Part shown: positions 36,066 through 48,181 of the stretch, one piece after another
Layout: each line of letters begins with the position of its first letter
Position numbering within the stretch: the first letter of the stretch is position 1
Origin: Mesorhizobium denitrificans
Lineage (GTDB): Bacteria; Pseudomonadota; Alphaproteobacteria; Rhizobiales; Rhizobiaceae
Length of the DNA: 64,000 bases
NCBI RefSeq assembly: GCF_003403035.1
Contig: NZ_QURN01000003.1
Location: forward strand, 124,001-188,000
Reading direction: 5' to 3'
Translations under genes and position numbers: made by a program
Notes under the pieces: generated by a model
Seen by the model: only the letters and a program-made list of their open reading frames with translations
Database searches by the model: none
What the model was told of the DNA's origin: nothing

Positions 36066-37463
36066 ATGCGCTATGTAAGCACCCGCGGCGAAGCCCCTGC
36101 TCTCGGCTTTGCCGACACGATGATGACCGGACTTGCGCGCGACGGCGGGCTCTATGTGCCGGAAAGCTGGCCGCATTTTTCCGCAGACGCAATTCGCAAA
36201 ATGCGCGGCAAGCCATACGCGGATCTCGCGGTGGAACTGCTGACGCCTTTCCTGAACGCGGAAATCAAGGCGCGTGACTTCGAACGCATCGTGCGCGAAG
36301 CCTACGCCACCTTCCGGCATCCGGCGGTTTGCCCCATCGTGCAGACCCGCCCGAACGAGTTCATTCTCGAACTGTTCCACGGGCCGACGCTGGCTTTCAA
36401 AGACGTGGCGATGCAATTGCTGGCGCGGCTGATGGACCATGTTTTGACCGAACGCGGCCAGCGCGCAACGATTGTGGGCGCGACCTCCGGTGACACAGGC
36501 GGCGCGGCTATCGAGGCCTTTGCGGGCCGCGAAAGGACGGATGTTTTCATCCTGTTTCCGCATGGGCGCGTGTCTGCTGTGCAGCAGCGGCAGATGACGA
36601 CTTCCGACGCGGGCAATGTTCATGCGCTCGCGATTGAAGGCAATTTCGACGACTGCCAAGGCATGTTGAAGGACATGTTCAACGACCACGCATTCCGTGA
36701 CCGCGTAATGCTTTCGGGCGTAAACTCGATCAATTGGGCGCGGATCATGGCTCAAATCGTCTATTATTTCTCATCCGCGCTATCGCTTGGTGCGCCCGAC
36801 CGTCCGGTTTCCTTTACGGTCCCGACCGGCAATTTCGGCGATATTTTTGCAGGCTACGCGGCCAAGCGTATGGGCTTGCCCATCGAACGGCTGGTGATCG
36901 CGACCAACGACAATGACATTCTCGCGCGCACACTGGCGACAGGGGAATATCGCATGACTGGCGTGGTTCCGACCACTTCGCCATCAATGGACATTCAGAT
37001 TTCATCGAATTTCGAGCGCCTGCTGTTTGAATCGGCGGGCCGCGATGCCTCGGTGGTTCGTCGCTACATGGCTGGATTGAAGCAGTCCGGAGCGTTCACG
37101 ATTGAAGCTGCGCCGCTGCAGCGCATTCGCGCCGAGTTTGACGCGGGGCGCGCATCGAGCGCGGAAGCAGCCCAGACGATTTCGGAAACGCTGAAAGAGA
37201 GCGGCTATCTGCTCGATCCGCATACGGCGTCCGGCGTTTATGTGGCGCACAAATTGCCCAAGTCAGACGTGCCGATGGTGCTGCTTTCTACCGCCCACCC
37301 GGCCAAGTTCCCCGATGCGGTGAAAGCGGCTTGCGGCAAGACAGCCGAACTGCCGGACTGGCTCTCTGGGCTAATGGATCGGAAAGAACGTTTCACGGTG
37401 CTTCCATCAGACTTGAAAATGGTGGAAGATTATGTGGCAAGCCGCGCGCGAGCCGTTTCGTAG
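36066..37463 (+). CDS. thrC: Threonine synthase
   Basis: PLP enzyme of 465 residues that converts O-phosphohomoserine to threonine. The PLP Lys is K112 in FHGPTLAFKDVAM. The phosphate-binding loop is GATSGDTGGAAIE, and the C-terminal half contains PTGNFGDIFAGYAAKRMG. The length matches the yeast-like, long threonine synthase group used by alphaproteobacteria. The start at 36066 follows GGGAG. The substrate-supplying thrB is elsewhere in this window (48178-49143). The M16 peptidase follows 36 bases later. Confidence 0.96.
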   Translation: MRYVSTRGEAPALGFADTMMTGLARDGGLYVPESWPHFSADAIRKMRGKPYADLAVELLTPFLNAEIKARDFERIVREAYATFRHPAVCPIVQTRPNEFILELFHGPTLAFKDVAMQLLARLMDHVLTERGQRATIVGATSGDTGGAAIEAFAGRERTDVFILFPHGRVSAVQQRQMTTSDAGNVHALAIEGNFDDCQGMLKDMFNDHAFRDRVMLSGVNSINWARIMAQIVYYFSSALSLGAPDRPVSFTVPTGNFGDIFAGYAAKRMGLPIERLVIATNDNDILARTLATGEYRMTGVVPTTSPSMDIQISSNFERLLFESAGRDASVVRRYMAGLKQSGAFTIEAAPLQRIRAEFDAGRASSAEAAQTISETLKESGYLLDPHTASGVYVAHKLPKSDVPMVLLSTAHPAKFPDAVKAACGKTAELPDWLSGLMDRKERFTVLPSDLKMVEDYVASRARAVS

Positions 37464-37498
37464 TATGCAGTCGCGGTTTCTTAGGGAGAAGTACCTAT

Positions 37499-38791
37499 AT
37501 GGCCGTTGAGGTTAGCCGGCTGGCGAACGGAATGACTGTCGCCACGGAAACGTTACCCGGTGTTGAGTCTGTTGCGCTGGGTGTTTGGGTAAAATCAGGC
37601 GCACGAAACGAACGCGACGACGAGCACGGAATTGCCCATCTGCTCGAACACATGGCCTTCAAGGGCACATCCTCGCGAAGTGCATTCGACATTGCCGCGC
37701 AGATCGAGAATGTGGGTGGCGAGATAAACGCGGCCACCAGCGTTGAAACCACCTCATTTTATGCGCGCGTGTTGGCTGACGATGTGCCGCTGGCGGTGGA
37801 TTTGCTGGCGGACATTCTGCAGGACTCGACATTCGACCCCGAAGAATTGCAGCGCGAACAACATGTTATCCTGCAGGAGATTGGTGCGGCGCACGATACG
37901 CCCGACGACGTGGTTTTCGACCGCTTCACTGAAACGGCCTTTCGGCATCAGGCGCTTGGGCGCTCAATTCTCGGCACGCCGGAGACGGTCAAATCATTCA
38001 CGTCGCAGCAGCTTCATGCGTTCATGGAGCGGCAATATGGCGGCGAGCGCATGGTGGTGGTTGCCGCGGGCGATGTGAAGCACGACGCTTTCGTGCGCGA
38101 AGTGGAAAAGAAGCTCGGCACGTTCCGCGCCAAGTCAGACAGCACGATTCCGCAGTACGCGCATTATGTCGGCGGTGATTTTCGCGAGGGCCGCGACCTG
38201 ATGGACGCGCAGATTGTGCTCGGCTTCGAAGGCCGTGCCTATCATGTGCGCGACTTCTACGCCTCGCAGGTGCTTTCGATGATCCTTGGCGGCGGCATGT
38301 CTTCGAGGCTGTTTCAGGAAGTGCGCGAAAAGCGCGGCCTGTGCTACTCGATCTACGCATTCCACTGGGGCTTTTCCGATACCGGCATTTTCGGCGTACA
38401 TGCAGCAACTGGCGAAGGCGACATCCGCAAACTGCTGCCGGTAATTGCGCAGGAACTGCACCGCACCTCCGAGTCGATCGGGCAGGAAGAGCTGGATCGC
38501 GCCCGCGCGCAGTATCGCGCCGGTCTTATCATGTCTGCTGAAAGCCCGGCGTCGCGCGCCTCGCAGATCGCGCGGCAGCTTCTGCTGTTCGGGCGGCCGG
38601 TGGGGCGAGACGAGTTGATGGAACGCCTGAATGCGCTGACGGTGGAGCGGCTGACCGACCTTTCCAGTCGGCTGTTTTCAACGCGCCCGACACTGGCGGC
38701 GGTTGGTCCGATTGGCTCGCTGCCTGCCTATGACAATGTCGTCGATGCCCTGCCCGGAGCACATAACGGGTTGAGGCGGGCCGCTTCCTGA
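37499..38791 (+). CDS. M16-family zinc peptidase (mitochondrial-processing-peptidase-like)
   Basis: Peptidase of 430 residues. The inverted zinc motif is H47-LLE-H51 with the third ligand E127 (LQREQHVILQE), giving HxxEH-x75-E as in PqqL/MPP-beta. The C-terminal half is the non-catalytic repeat, with GGGMSSRLFQEVREKRGLCYSIY. AGGGAGAAG upstream fits the ATG at 37499. Alphaproteobacterial members are the closest relatives of mitochondrial processing peptidase. It sits between thrC and a GNAT gene. The substrate is unknown. Confidence 0.93.
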   Translation: MAVEVSRLANGMTVATETLPGVESVALGVWVKSGARNERDDEHGIAHLLEHMAFKGTSSRSAFDIAAQIENVGGEINAATSVETTSFYARVLADDVPLAVDLLADILQDSTFDPEELQREQHVILQEIGAAHDTPDDVVFDRFTETAFRHQALGRSILGTPETVKSFTSQQLHAFMERQYGGERMVVVAAGDVKHDAFVREVEKKLGTFRAKSDSTIPQYAHYVGGDFREGRDLMDAQIVLGFEGRAYHVRDFYASQVLSMILGGGMSSRLFQEVREKRGLCYSIYAFHWGFSDTGIFGVHAATGEGDIRKLLPVIAQELHRTSESIGQEELDRARAQYRAGLIMSAESPASRASQIARQLLLFGRPVGRDELMERLNALTVERLTDLSSRLFSTRPTLAAVGPIGSLPAYDNVVDALPGAHNGLRRAAS

Positions 38792-38795
38792 CACG

Positions 38796-39392
38796 ATGTT
38801 CGCGTTGCCGTTTTTCCGACGAGACCTTCCCGTGCTTGTCGGCGAACGTGTGCGGCTGCGCGCCCCCGCGCTCGGTGATTTTCGGCAGTGGACCAGCCTG
38901 CGCAGCGAAAGCCGGTCGTTTCTGGAACCGTGGGAGCCGAGCTGGTCGCCTGACGAGCTGGACTACAGCGCGTGGCGGCTGCGCATCGGGCGCTATCGCG
39001 AGGACATCGCGCAGGGCAGCGGCATACCCTTTTTCCTGTTCAGCACGATTGGCGACAAACTTTACGGCGGGATAACTCTCTCCAATATCCGGCGCGGCGT
39101 AGCGCAAACGGGCAGTCTGGGCTACTGGATTGGGGCGCGGTATGCGGGGCAGGGTTTCATGCAGGAGGCTGTGAGGCTGGTCGTGGAACACGCATTTGAC
39201 GGCCTGCGGTTGCACCGGGTTGAAGCCGCCTGTATTCCAACCAACACGCGTTCTGTGCGTGTGCTTGAAAAAGCCGGATTTCAGCGCGAGGGGGTGGCGC
39301 GCTCTTATCTCAAGATAAACGGGGTTTGGCAGGACCACAGCTTGTACGCAATCGTGGCGAATGACCTGACTCCGGCGAAGAAAAAAGGCTGA
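38796..39392 (+). CDS. GNAT N-acetyltransferase (RimJ/RimL-like)
   Basis: Acetyltransferase of 198 residues with a GNAT fold: substrate-side helices (DFRQWTSLRSES), then YGGITLSNI, the acetyl-CoA loop ARYAGQGFMQEAV near residue 122, and the end motif NTRSVRVLEKAGFQREG. The group acetylates N-termini or Ala residues of proteins such as ribosomal proteins. It starts 4 bases after the peptidase gene and ends 5 bases before the GGDEF-EAL gene, so the three are one operon. Confidence 0.88.
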   Translation: MFALPFFRRDLPVLVGERVRLRAPALGDFRQWTSLRSESRSFLEPWEPSWSPDELDYSAWRLRIGRYREDIAQGSGIPFFLFSTIGDKLYGGITLSNIRRGVAQTGSLGYWIGARYAGQGFMQEAVRLVVEHAFDGLRLHRVEAACIPTNTRSVRVLEKAGFQREGVARSYLKINGVWQDHSLYAIVANDLTPAKKKG

Positions 39393-39397
39393 GCCTT

Positions 39398-42286
39398 GTG
39401 AGAAGACTTGGGGCCGCATTTGCGGCGATGTTGCTGACCTTGACCGTGCTGCTTTCAGCGGCATCGGCGGCGTTTGCGGTTGAGGCAATCAAGATTTCGC
39501 GCGACGACAATGCGCTCGACCTGACCGGCGCGGTCGAAATTTCGCTCAATCAGGGCGAGGATTTTCAGGTTTCCACCGCCCCCACCCAGGACGGCATCGT
39601 GCGGCGCATTCAGGTGGAATCCAAAGAGCCGGGCAAATCGTCCAACTGGGCGGTGTTCGCACTTGCCAACACCACCGACCAGCAAATCGACAGGTTGATT
39701 GTCGTGCCGCATTTCCGGCTGGTCGATTCCGGGCTGATCTGGCCTGATCTCGGCTCGTCGCGCATTGCCGCCATCACGCCGAGCGAAGGATTTGCACTGG
39801 ACCGCCAGCAAAGCCCGGATGCGGACGTGTTCCGGGTTACGCTCGACCCCGGCGCTGTCGTGACGTTTGTCGCGGAAATGACCGCTCAAAAGCTGCCGCA
39901 GGTCTATCTGTGGAATCCCGACACCTATAAGGACACGGTCAACGCCTACACGCTTTTCCGCGGCATTGTTATCGGCATTGCGGGCCTGATGGCGCTGTTT
40001 CTGACTATTCTTTTCGTGGTCAAGGGAACGTCGATGTTTCCCGCGACATCTGCGCTTGCGTGGGCTGTGCTGGCCTATGTCTGCGTGGATTTCGGCTTCC
40101 TCAGCAAAGTCATCGCGATTACTCCTGGCAATGAGCAGATCTGGCGCGCGGGCACGGAGGTTGCGCTTGCGGCAACACTGGTCGTGTTCCTGTTCGCCTA
40201 TCTCAACCTGAACCGATGGCACGGGCACTTCAGCTATGGCGCCGTGGCGTGGGTGCTTGGCCTTGGCGCGATTGCTGCGCTGGCGATCTACAATCCGGCG
40301 ATTGCATCCGGCCTCGCGCGCATGTCTTTCGCCGTGACAGCGGTGCTCGGCGCGGTGCTGATCGTGTTTCTCGGCATCAGGGGGTATGACCGCGCGATCA
40401 TGCTCGTGCCCAGTTGGGTGATGCTGCTGCTATGGATAACCGCATTCTGGATGGCGATAACCGGCAGGCTGGACAATGACATTATCCAGCCCGCGCTTGG
40501 CGGCGGCCTCATTCTCGTGGTGCTGCTGATCGGCTTCACCGTCATGCAGCACGCCTTCGCGGGCGGTGCTCTCAATCAGGGCCTGTTCAGCGACATGGAG
40601 CGGCGCGCGCTGGCGCTGGCTGCTTCCGGCGATACGGTCTGGGATTGGGACGTGATGCGCGACAAGGTGACGACGCGCCCCGACGTTGCCTTGCAACTTG
40701 GCCTTGAACCGGGAAGCCTCGGCGGACCGGCGCGCACCTGGCTGCCGATCCTGCACGCCGACGACCGCGACACATTCCGAACGCTGCTGGACGTCATTCT
40801 CGAACACCGTCGCGGCCGCATCTCGCATGAGTTTCGCCTGCGCGGTGCTGATGGGCACTATCACTGGTTTTCGCTGCGCGCGCGCCCGCTCGTCGGTACG
40901 GATGGCGAAGTGCTGCGCTGCGTCGGCACGCTGGTTGACGTGACGGACCAGAAGAAGTCCGAAGAACGGCTGCTGCACGACGCCGTGCATGACAATTTGA
41001 CCGGGCTTTCCAATCGCGAGCTTTTCATGAACCGGCTTGAGGCGATTATCTCCATCGCCAAGACCGACGAGAAAATTCGCCCGACGGTGTTCCTGATCGA
41101 CATCGACCGCTTCAAGAAAGTCAATGAAGGGCTCGGAATTTCGGCTGGCGACACGATTTTGCTGACGGTTGCGCGGCGCCTGCACCGCCTGCTCAAGCCG
41201 AAGGATTCTCTGTCGCGCTTCACGGGCGACCAGTTCGCGCTGATGCTGCTTTCCGAGGAAGACCCGACGCGGATTGCCAGCGTTGCCGAGGCAATCAAGC
41301 GGGCGATCCAGGCGCCGATTTCATTTGCCAAGCGCGAGATCGTGCTGACCGCCTCCATCGGGCTGATTACGTGGAACAATAATCATGGTTCCGCCGAGGA
41401 CATGGTGAAGGACGCCGAGCTTGCCATGTATCAGGCCAAGCGCTTTGGCGGCGACCGCATCGAGCCGTTCCGCCCCGCCTTCCGCGCGGTTGGCACTGAC
41501 CGGTTGCAGATCGAATCCGATATGCGCCGCGCCATCGAGCGCCGCGAATTTACGCTGGCCTATCAACCCATCGTGCGGCTGGAAGACCGGACCATTGCCG
41601 GGTTTGAGGCGCTGTTGCGCTGGGATCACCCTCGCCGCGGCATGATACCGCCATCGGATTTTGTACCGGTTGCGGAAAGCTGCGGCTTGATCGTTCAGCT
41701 TGGCCTGTTTGCGATGCAGAAGGCGGCGGAAGATTTGTCGGAGTGGCAATCGCAGCTTGGCGACATGCCGCTTTCGATGTCGGTGAACCTTTCCAGCAGG
41801 CAGCTTTTGCGTCGCGATCTGGTCAGCGACGTGCGCTCCGTAGTGGCGCGCGCCAACCTTAAGCCGCGATGCTTCCGACTGGAGCTGACGGAATCGCTGG
41901 TGATGGACAATCCCGAGCAGAGTGCGCATGTGCTGAACAAGCTGAAACAGCTTGGTATCGGCCTTTCGCTGGATGATTTCGGCACCGGCTATTCGTCGCT
42001 GTCCTATCTCACGCGCTTCCCGTTCGACACGATCAAGATCGACAAGAGCTTCGTTGACGACAATGCGCCCAAGCGCTCCGTGCTGCTGAAATCCATGATC
42101 AACATGGCGCATGAAATGGGCATGTCGGTGGTGGCGGAGGGCGTTTCAGATGAAAGCGACGCGCTGCAACTTCGACAGATGGGCTGCGAGTTCGTGCAAA
42201 GCTTCCTGACTGGCCCGCCAATGAAACCTGAAGCGGCGTTCAAGCTGCTGAAGGAACAGAATGCGGCGGCCGCCGCTCAGGCGTGA
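39398..42286 (+). CDS. Membrane sensor with degenerate GGDEF and intact EAL domains
   Basis: Protein of 962 residues starting at a GTG. Order: signal peptide (1-28), a periplasmic domain (30-185), about seven membrane helices (190-390, 7TM-type), a PAS domain (about 400-520), GGDEF (about 535-690) and EAL (about 700-950). The GGDEF loop is T609-G-D-Q612-F, lacking the catalytic Glu and Gly, and no RxxD inhibitory site precedes it. The EAL domain has E737-[12 protein letters not shown] and KIDKSFV, so it is probably a c-di-GMP phosphodiesterase. It overlaps the convergent YqgE gene by 10 bases. Confidence 0.92.
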   Translation: MRRLGAAFAAMLLTLTVLLSAASAAFAVEAIKISRDDNALDLTGAVEISLNQGEDFQVSTAPTQDGIVRRIQVESKEPGKSSNWAVFALANTTDQQIDRLIVVPHFRLVDSGLIWPDLGSSRIAAITPSEGFALDRQQSPDADVFRVTLDPGAVVTFVAEMTAQKLPQVYLWNPDTYKDTVNAYTLFRGIVIGIAGLMALFLTILFVVKGTSMFPATSALAWAVLAYVCVDFGFLSKVIAITPGNEQIWRAGTEVALAATLVVFLFAYLNLNRWHGHFSYGAVAWVLGLGAIAALAIYNPAIASGLARMSFAVTAVLGAVLIVFLGIRGYDRAIMLVPSWVMLLLWITAFWMAITGRLDNDIIQPALGGGLILVVLLIGFTVMQHAFAGGALNQGLFSDMERRALALAASGDTVWDWDVMRDKVTTRPDVALQLGLEPGSLGGPARTWLPILHADDRDTFRTLLDVILEHRRGRISHEFRLRGADGHYHWFSLRARPLVGTDGEVLRCVGTLVDVTDQKKSEERLLHDAVHDNLTGLSNRELFMNRLEAIISIAKTDEKIRPTVFLIDIDRFKKVNEGLGISAGDTILLTVARRLHRLLKPKDSLSRFTGDQFALMLLSEEDPTRIASVAEAIKRAIQAPISFAKREIVLTASIGLITWNNNHGSAEDMVKDAELAMYQAKRFGGDRIEPFRPAFRAVGTDRLQIESDMRRAIERREFTLAYQPIVRLEDRTIAGFEALLRWDHPRRGMIPPSDFVPVAESCGLIVQLGLFAMQKAAEDLSEWQSQLGDMPLSMSVNLSSRQLLRRDLVSDVRSVVARANLKPRCFRLELTESLVMDNPEQSAHVLNKLKQLGIGLSLDDFGTGYSSLSYLTRFPFDTIKIDKSFVDDNAPKRSVLLKSMINMAHEMGMSVVAEGVSDESDALQLRQMGCEFVQSFLTGPPMKPEAAFKLLKEQNAAAAAQA

Positions 42287-42888
42287 CCGGCGAACTGACT
42301 CAAGCGGCTCGGATCGACGCCCATTGACGCCATGAGCCGGTCGTATTTGCGCTCAATGTCCTGATCGAACAGCATTTCCGTCTCGGCGGGGCATGTCAGC
42401 CAACCATTCTCGGCGATTTCATTTTCGAGCTGGCCGGGCGCCCAACTCGAATAGCCAAGCGCCATGAGCGCGCGGCGCGGACCACGCCCGACCGATATGG
42501 CACGCAGAATGTCTACGGTCGCGGTGAGGCAGATCTGCTCGGAAATCGGCAGCGAAGATTCCACCACATAATCATCGGAATGCAGCACGAAGCCGCGGCT
42601 GCGATCGACCGGACCACCATTGCGGATTACAAAATCGCGCGCCGATGACGGCAAGCGGATCGCCTCCTCGTCTTTCAGCAATCCAAGCTGCACCAACAGG
42701 TCGGGGAACATCATTTGCTGGGCCTGGTTTACGATGATGCCCATCGCGCCCTCTTCGCTGTGGGCGCAAATGTAAATCACTGAGCGCGCAAAGCGATCAT
42801 CCTTCATGCCCGGCATGGCGATGAGAAATTGGTCGTCCAAAAACCCGGAACGACCCACGGGGCGCTTCTTGTTCCGTAAAAGGTCCAT
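42277..42888 (-). CDS. YqgE/AlgH family protein
   Basis: Protein of 203 residues of the UPF0301 (YqgE/AlgH) family. Seen are the N-terminal [29 protein letters not shown] and the [20 protein letters not shown] motif near residue 147. Function unproven; AlgH was first tied to alginate regulation in Pseudomonas. It is convergent with, and overlaps by 10 bases, the GGDEF-EAL gene. It seems monocistronic. Confidence 0.9.
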   Translation of the reverse strand: MDLLRNKKRPVGRSGFLDDQFLIAMPGMKDDRFARSVIYICAHSEEGAMGIIVNQAQQMMFPDLLVQLGLLKDEEAIRLPSSARDFVIRNGGPVDRSRGFVLHSDDYVVESSLPISEQICLTATVDILRAISVGRGPRRALMALGYSSWAPGQLENEIAENGWLTCPAETEMLFDQDIERKYDRLMASMGVDPSRLSQFAGHA

Positions 42889-43001
42889 AATCGGAAGGTA
42901 ACGCTTTTCCGGTTCGCTTTAAAGCCACGCGTCACGCAAAAATGAGTAGGCGCTTAATAATCGTCATTGTGGCTGTGCCTGAAATCCGCAAAGGAAGGCG
43001 T

Positions 43002-43772
43002 ATGAGATTTGTGTCCCTTTGCATCGGCCTGTTGTTTGCAGCGCCAGCTTTTGCCTCATCCAGCACATGGCATGAAACGGAAGGCGGGCGCGTGCGGCTC
43101 GTTACGGTGGGCGAGCCAGATGCCAATGGCCAGTTGAATGGTGTGCTGGACATACAACTCGATCCCGGCTGGAAAACATATTGGCGCGAGCCAGGCGATG
43201 CCGGCGTGCCGCCGACTTTGGAGCTTAACGGCGGCACCGCGCAAATTCTCTACCCTGCCCCCGAATGGCACCATGATGGCACCTATGATTGGGCAGGTTA
43301 CGCAAGCTCGGTGCTGCTGCCGGTGGTGCTGACCGTTCCGCCCGAACACAGCGGCGCACTGCAAGCGACTGCGTTTCTTGGGCTGTGCAAGACGATCTGC
43401 ATTCCATTGAAAGCGGATCTTGCGCTGGACCCCGAATCTGACCCTGACAATCCATCGGATTCGCTGACGCTTACGGGAGCGCAGGCGCTATTGCCCGAGC
43501 CAGCCTCTGCAGCCTTCGGCGTGACCAATATTCAGGTGAACGGCGAGCAGGCGACATTCTCAATCACCGGCTATTCGGGTGCCGATGCTGAGCTTTTTCT
43601 GGCGGGAAGCGACGGTTTCGCGTTTTCGCGCCCCAAGCCGGTGGTGCAGAATGGCAAGCTTTCATTCTCGGCAAAAGTGACCAGCTATTTGAAGGCCAAG
43701 CCAAAGAGCGCGACCATCTTCTATACGCTCAAGACGCCAACGCGCGCCGCCAGCGGAACGCTGCCTTTTTAG
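43002..43772 (+). CDS. DsbD N-terminal-domain-like periplasmic protein
   Basis: Periplasmic protein of 256 residues from the ATG at 43002 (AAGGAAGG upstream; the frame begins earlier at 42942 without support). A signal peptide ends at FAAPAFA. The mature part resembles the N-terminal domain of DsbD/ScsB with LDPGWKTYWREPGDAGVPP and a redox Cys pair C-x3-C (FLGLCKTICIPL), like a DsbD alpha domain that lacks the membrane part. It may act as a periplasmic disulfide reductase partner. A peroxiredoxin follows 63 bases downstream. Confidence 0.82.
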   Translation: MRFVSLCIGLLFAAPAFASSSTWHETEGGRVRLVTVGEPDANGQLNGVLDIQLDPGWKTYWREPGDAGVPPTLELNGGTAQILYPAPEWHHDGTYDWAGYASSVLLPVVLTVPPEHSGALQATAFLGLCKTICIPLKADLALDPESDPDNPSDSLTLTGAQALLPEPASAAFGVTNIQVNGEQATFSITGYSGADAELFLAGSDGFAFSRPKPVVQNGKLSFSAKVTSYLKAKPKSATIFYTLKTPTRAASGTLPF

Positions 43773-43835
43773 GCCGTTGAGATTGCGTCGCGAAGCTTGT
43801 ACGACGCTCTCCTCTATTCATTGCGAGAGGTTCAC

Positions 43836-44324
43836 ATGACCATTTCTGTCGGCGACAAGCTGCCACAAGCGACGTTCAAGGTAATTACAGCCGACGGCGC
43901 AAAAGACCTGACAACTGCCGATGTTTTCGATGGCAAGAAGGTGGTGCTGTTCGGCGTGCCTGGCGCTTTCACGCCCACATGCAGCAACAATCACCTGCCC
44001 GGTTATCTCGAAAATCACGACGCGATTCTGGCGCGCGGTGTCGATCAGATCGCAGTCGTTGCAGCAAACGATCACCACGTAATGCGCGCCTGGGCGACCT
44101 TCACCGGCGGCGAGGGCAAGATTCTCTATCTCGCAGACGGAAACGGCGCCTTCGCAAAGGCGACGGGGCTGAATATCGATCTCTCGGCGGGCGGTTTGGG
44201 CGAACGCTTCAAGCGCTTCTCGATGATTGTCGACAATGGCGTAGTGACCACACTGAATATTGAAGATTCACCGGGCAAAGCTGTTGAGTCCGGCGCCGCA
44301 AAGATTTTGGAACAGCTTGGCTGA
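43836..44324 (+). CDS. Peroxiredoxin (Prx5/AhpE-type redoxin)
   Basis: Thiol peroxidase of 162 residues that reduces H2O2 and organic hydroperoxides. The peroxidatic Cys lies in PGAFTPTCSNNHLPGY near residue 48. There is no obvious resolving Cys, as in glutathione- or glutaredoxin-dependent Prx5 proteins. GAGAGG upstream supports the ATG at 43836. It lies next to katG-oxyR in a peroxide-defence neighbourhood but faces away from katG and has its own promoter region. Confidence 0.92.
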   Translation: MTISVGDKLPQATFKVITADGAKDLTTADVFDGKKVVLFGVPGAFTPTCSNNHLPGYLENHDAILARGVDQIAVVAANDHHVMRAWATFTGGEGKILYLADGNGAFAKATGLNIDLSAGGLGERFKRFSMIVDNGVVTTLNIEDSPGKAVESGAAKILEQLG

Positions 44325-44338
44325 GCTGTTTTGCCGCT

Positions 44339-44416
44339 GGTTTCAATCACCAACGTCGCAGAGCGCGCGAGACATCTCAATTATCCCCTTCTCCGCGTTT
44401 ACGGGGAGAGGCGGGC
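44339..44416. repeat. Partial copy of the dispersed hairpin element
   Basis: The stretch TTTCAATCACCAACGTCGCA (44341-44360) and the following GAGACATCTCA match the centres of the copies at 25.1 kb (reverse complement) and 34.4 kb. An arm-like CCCCTTCTCCGCGTTTACGG follows. The 13-bp ends are missing, so this is a decayed copy. It lies between the convergent peroxiredoxin and katG. Confidence 0.5.
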
Positions 44417-44446
44417 TGTGGCGATGCCAGGGGTTCATAAAGCAAA

Positions 44447-44470
44447 ATGCTCGGGACAAAGCCCGAGCAT
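44447..44470. terminator. Hairpin between convergent prx and katG
   Basis: Perfect inverted repeat ATGCTCGGG (44447-44455) and CCCGAGCAT (44462-44470) around ACAAAG. There is no T-run. It resembles the CCTAGGG-ACAAG-CCCTAGG hairpins in the 34.6-35.3 kb array, so it may be the same palindromic family used as a transcript end. Confidence 0.45.
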
Positions 44471-44514
44471 AGTGGAATGGGCGGACTAATTGCCCGCCTA
44501 GTCGTTAATGCCTT

Positions 44515-46758
<2,244 letters not shown>

Positions 46759-46818
46759 TCAAGGAGATTAATATCAGAATTTCGGCGATAATGTATAATT
46801 GCATTTCATAACCGATGC

Positions 46819-46830
46819 GATAATTTTATC
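46819..46830. promoter_or_regulatory. Palindrome in the katG-oxyR promoter region, candidate OxyR site
   Basis: GATAATTTTATC (arms GATAA/TTATC) ends two bases before the oxyR ATG at 46833. A further GATAATG (about 46787) and ATAATTGC lie upstream, giving ATA-rich half-sites spaced as in an extended OxyR site. Position over the oxyR start would give autorepression. The assignment is by position only. Confidence 0.45.
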
Positions 46831-46832
46831 TT

Positions 46833-47729
46833 ATGAACGCAATATCGATGAAACATCTGCGCTATTTTGATGCACTGGCCAGACAAGGCCATTTTGGACG
46901 GGCTGCGGAAGACCGTTCGATCACACAACCGGCGCTTTCCGTGCAGATCCGCGAGCTGGAAGAGTTGATCGGCGCGCGACTTGTCGAACGTGGAGCACGA
47001 CAAACGCGGCTGACCGGATTGGGCGAAGAATTCGCGCGGCGCGCACGCGATATTCTGCGCTCCGTCGATGAGTTGCATGACCTTGCACGCGCTTCAAAAG
47101 GACCGCTGACAGGGCGGCTGCGCATCGGAGTGATTCCAACTGTCGCGCCCTATCTGCTGCCGCGCGTAATCAGCGATCTGACAGACCGGTTTCCGGCGCT
47201 GGACATTCGACCGCGCGAAACAGTTACCCGCGAACTGGTGGAAGACCTGATGGAAGCGCGGCTCGACGCGGCAATCGTGGCGCTGCCGATTTCGGAGCAT
47301 TCACTGACCGAGATAGCGCTTTTTCAGGAAGAGTTTGTGCTGGTGCGACCTGCTGCCCATGCCACGAAACCAGTGCCGCGCCCGGACGAGCTTCACGAGC
47401 AAGGGCTGCTGCTTCTGGCAGAGGGCCATTGTTTTCGCGAGCAGGCCATTTCCTTCTGCAAATTGCCGCCATTTACCTCGCGCACGCTGATGGAGGGCAG
47501 CTCGCTTTCCACGCTCGTGCAAATGGTGAGCGCGGGCATCGGGGTGACGCTGATCCCCGAAATGGCGGTGCCGGTGGAGACGCGCTCGGCTTCCGTGTCG
47601 CTCGCGCGGCTGGCCGAACCTACGCCAAAGCGGACGGTGGGAATGGTGTGGCGCAAGAGCACGCCGCTTGCCGAGCAGCTTCTGACGATTGCAGATGCCG
47701 TGCAGCAGGCCGCCCGGCAGCGCGACTGA
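46833..47729 (+). CDS. oxyR: Hydrogen-peroxide-sensing LysR regulator OxyR
   Basis: LysR regulator of 298 residues with an N-terminal HTH (LARQGHFGRAAEDRSITQPAL). The sensing domain has C200 and C209 (EGHCFREQAISFC), matching OxyR C199/C208 with 8 residues between. These form the activating disulfide. The gene faces away from katG and probably drives it. An alternative start is the ATG at 46848 (MKHLRYFDAL). It is convergent with rnhA, the two stops two bases apart. Confidence 0.95.
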   Translation: MNAISMKHLRYFDALARQGHFGRAAEDRSITQPALSVQIRELEELIGARLVERGARQTRLTGLGEEFARRARDILRSVDELHDLARASKGPLTGRLRIGVIPTVAPYLLPRVISDLTDRFPALDIRPRETVTRELVEDLMEARLDAAIVALPISEHSLTEIALFQEEFVLVRPAAHATKPVPRPDELHEQGLLLLAEGHCFREQAISFCKLPPFTSRTLMEGSSLSTLVQMVSAGIGVTLIPEMAVPVETRSASVSLARLAEPTPKRTVGMVWRKSTPLAEQLLTIADAVQQAARQRD

Positions 47730-47731
47730 TT

Positions 47732-48181
47732 TCAGGAGCCGACGCGGGTCTTGAAAGGAGCCATGCCCTCGCGCGCAAGCTCGTCCGCACGTTCGTTTTC
47801 CGGATGGCCGGCGTGGCCCTTCACCCAGTGCCACGTGACTTGATGGCTCTTTCTGGCTTCGTCCAGCGCCTGCCAGAGTTCAGCGTTCTTCACCGGCTTC
47901 TTCGCCGCTGTTTTCCAGCCATTGCGCTTCCAGCCCTCTATCCAGCCGGAAATACCATTTCGGACATATTCGCTATCCGTATAAAGATCGACGGCACAGG
48001 GCTGCTTCAGCGCGCTGAGCGCAGAGATTGCCGCCATCAACTCCATGCGATTGTTGGTGGTTTCGGCCTCGCCACCCTTCATTTCCTTCACCGCGCCATT
48101 GAAGCGCAGGATCGCGCCCCAACCGCCCGGCCCCGGATTGCCTGAACAGGCGCCATCGGTGAAAATTTCAACGCGCTTCAC
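47732..48181 (-). CDS. rnhA: Ribonuclease HI
   Basis: Endonuclease of 149 residues that cuts RNA in RNA-DNA hybrids. The acidic catalytic set [12 protein letters not shown] (Asp10), the Glu in [10 protein letters not shown], the Asp in YTDSEYV, and the final HxxN/D-like Asp in ENERADELA are all present. The ATG overlaps the thrB stop by four bases. This is the last gene of the ctaC-to-rnhA run. Confidence 0.96.
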   Translation of the reverse strand: MKRVEIFTDGACSGNPGPGGWGAILRFNGAVKEMKGGEAETTNNRMELMAAISALSALKQPCAVDLYTDSEYVRNGISGWIEGWKRNGWKTAAKKPVKNAELWQALDEARKSHQVTWHWVKGHAGHPENERADELAREGMAPFKTRVGS

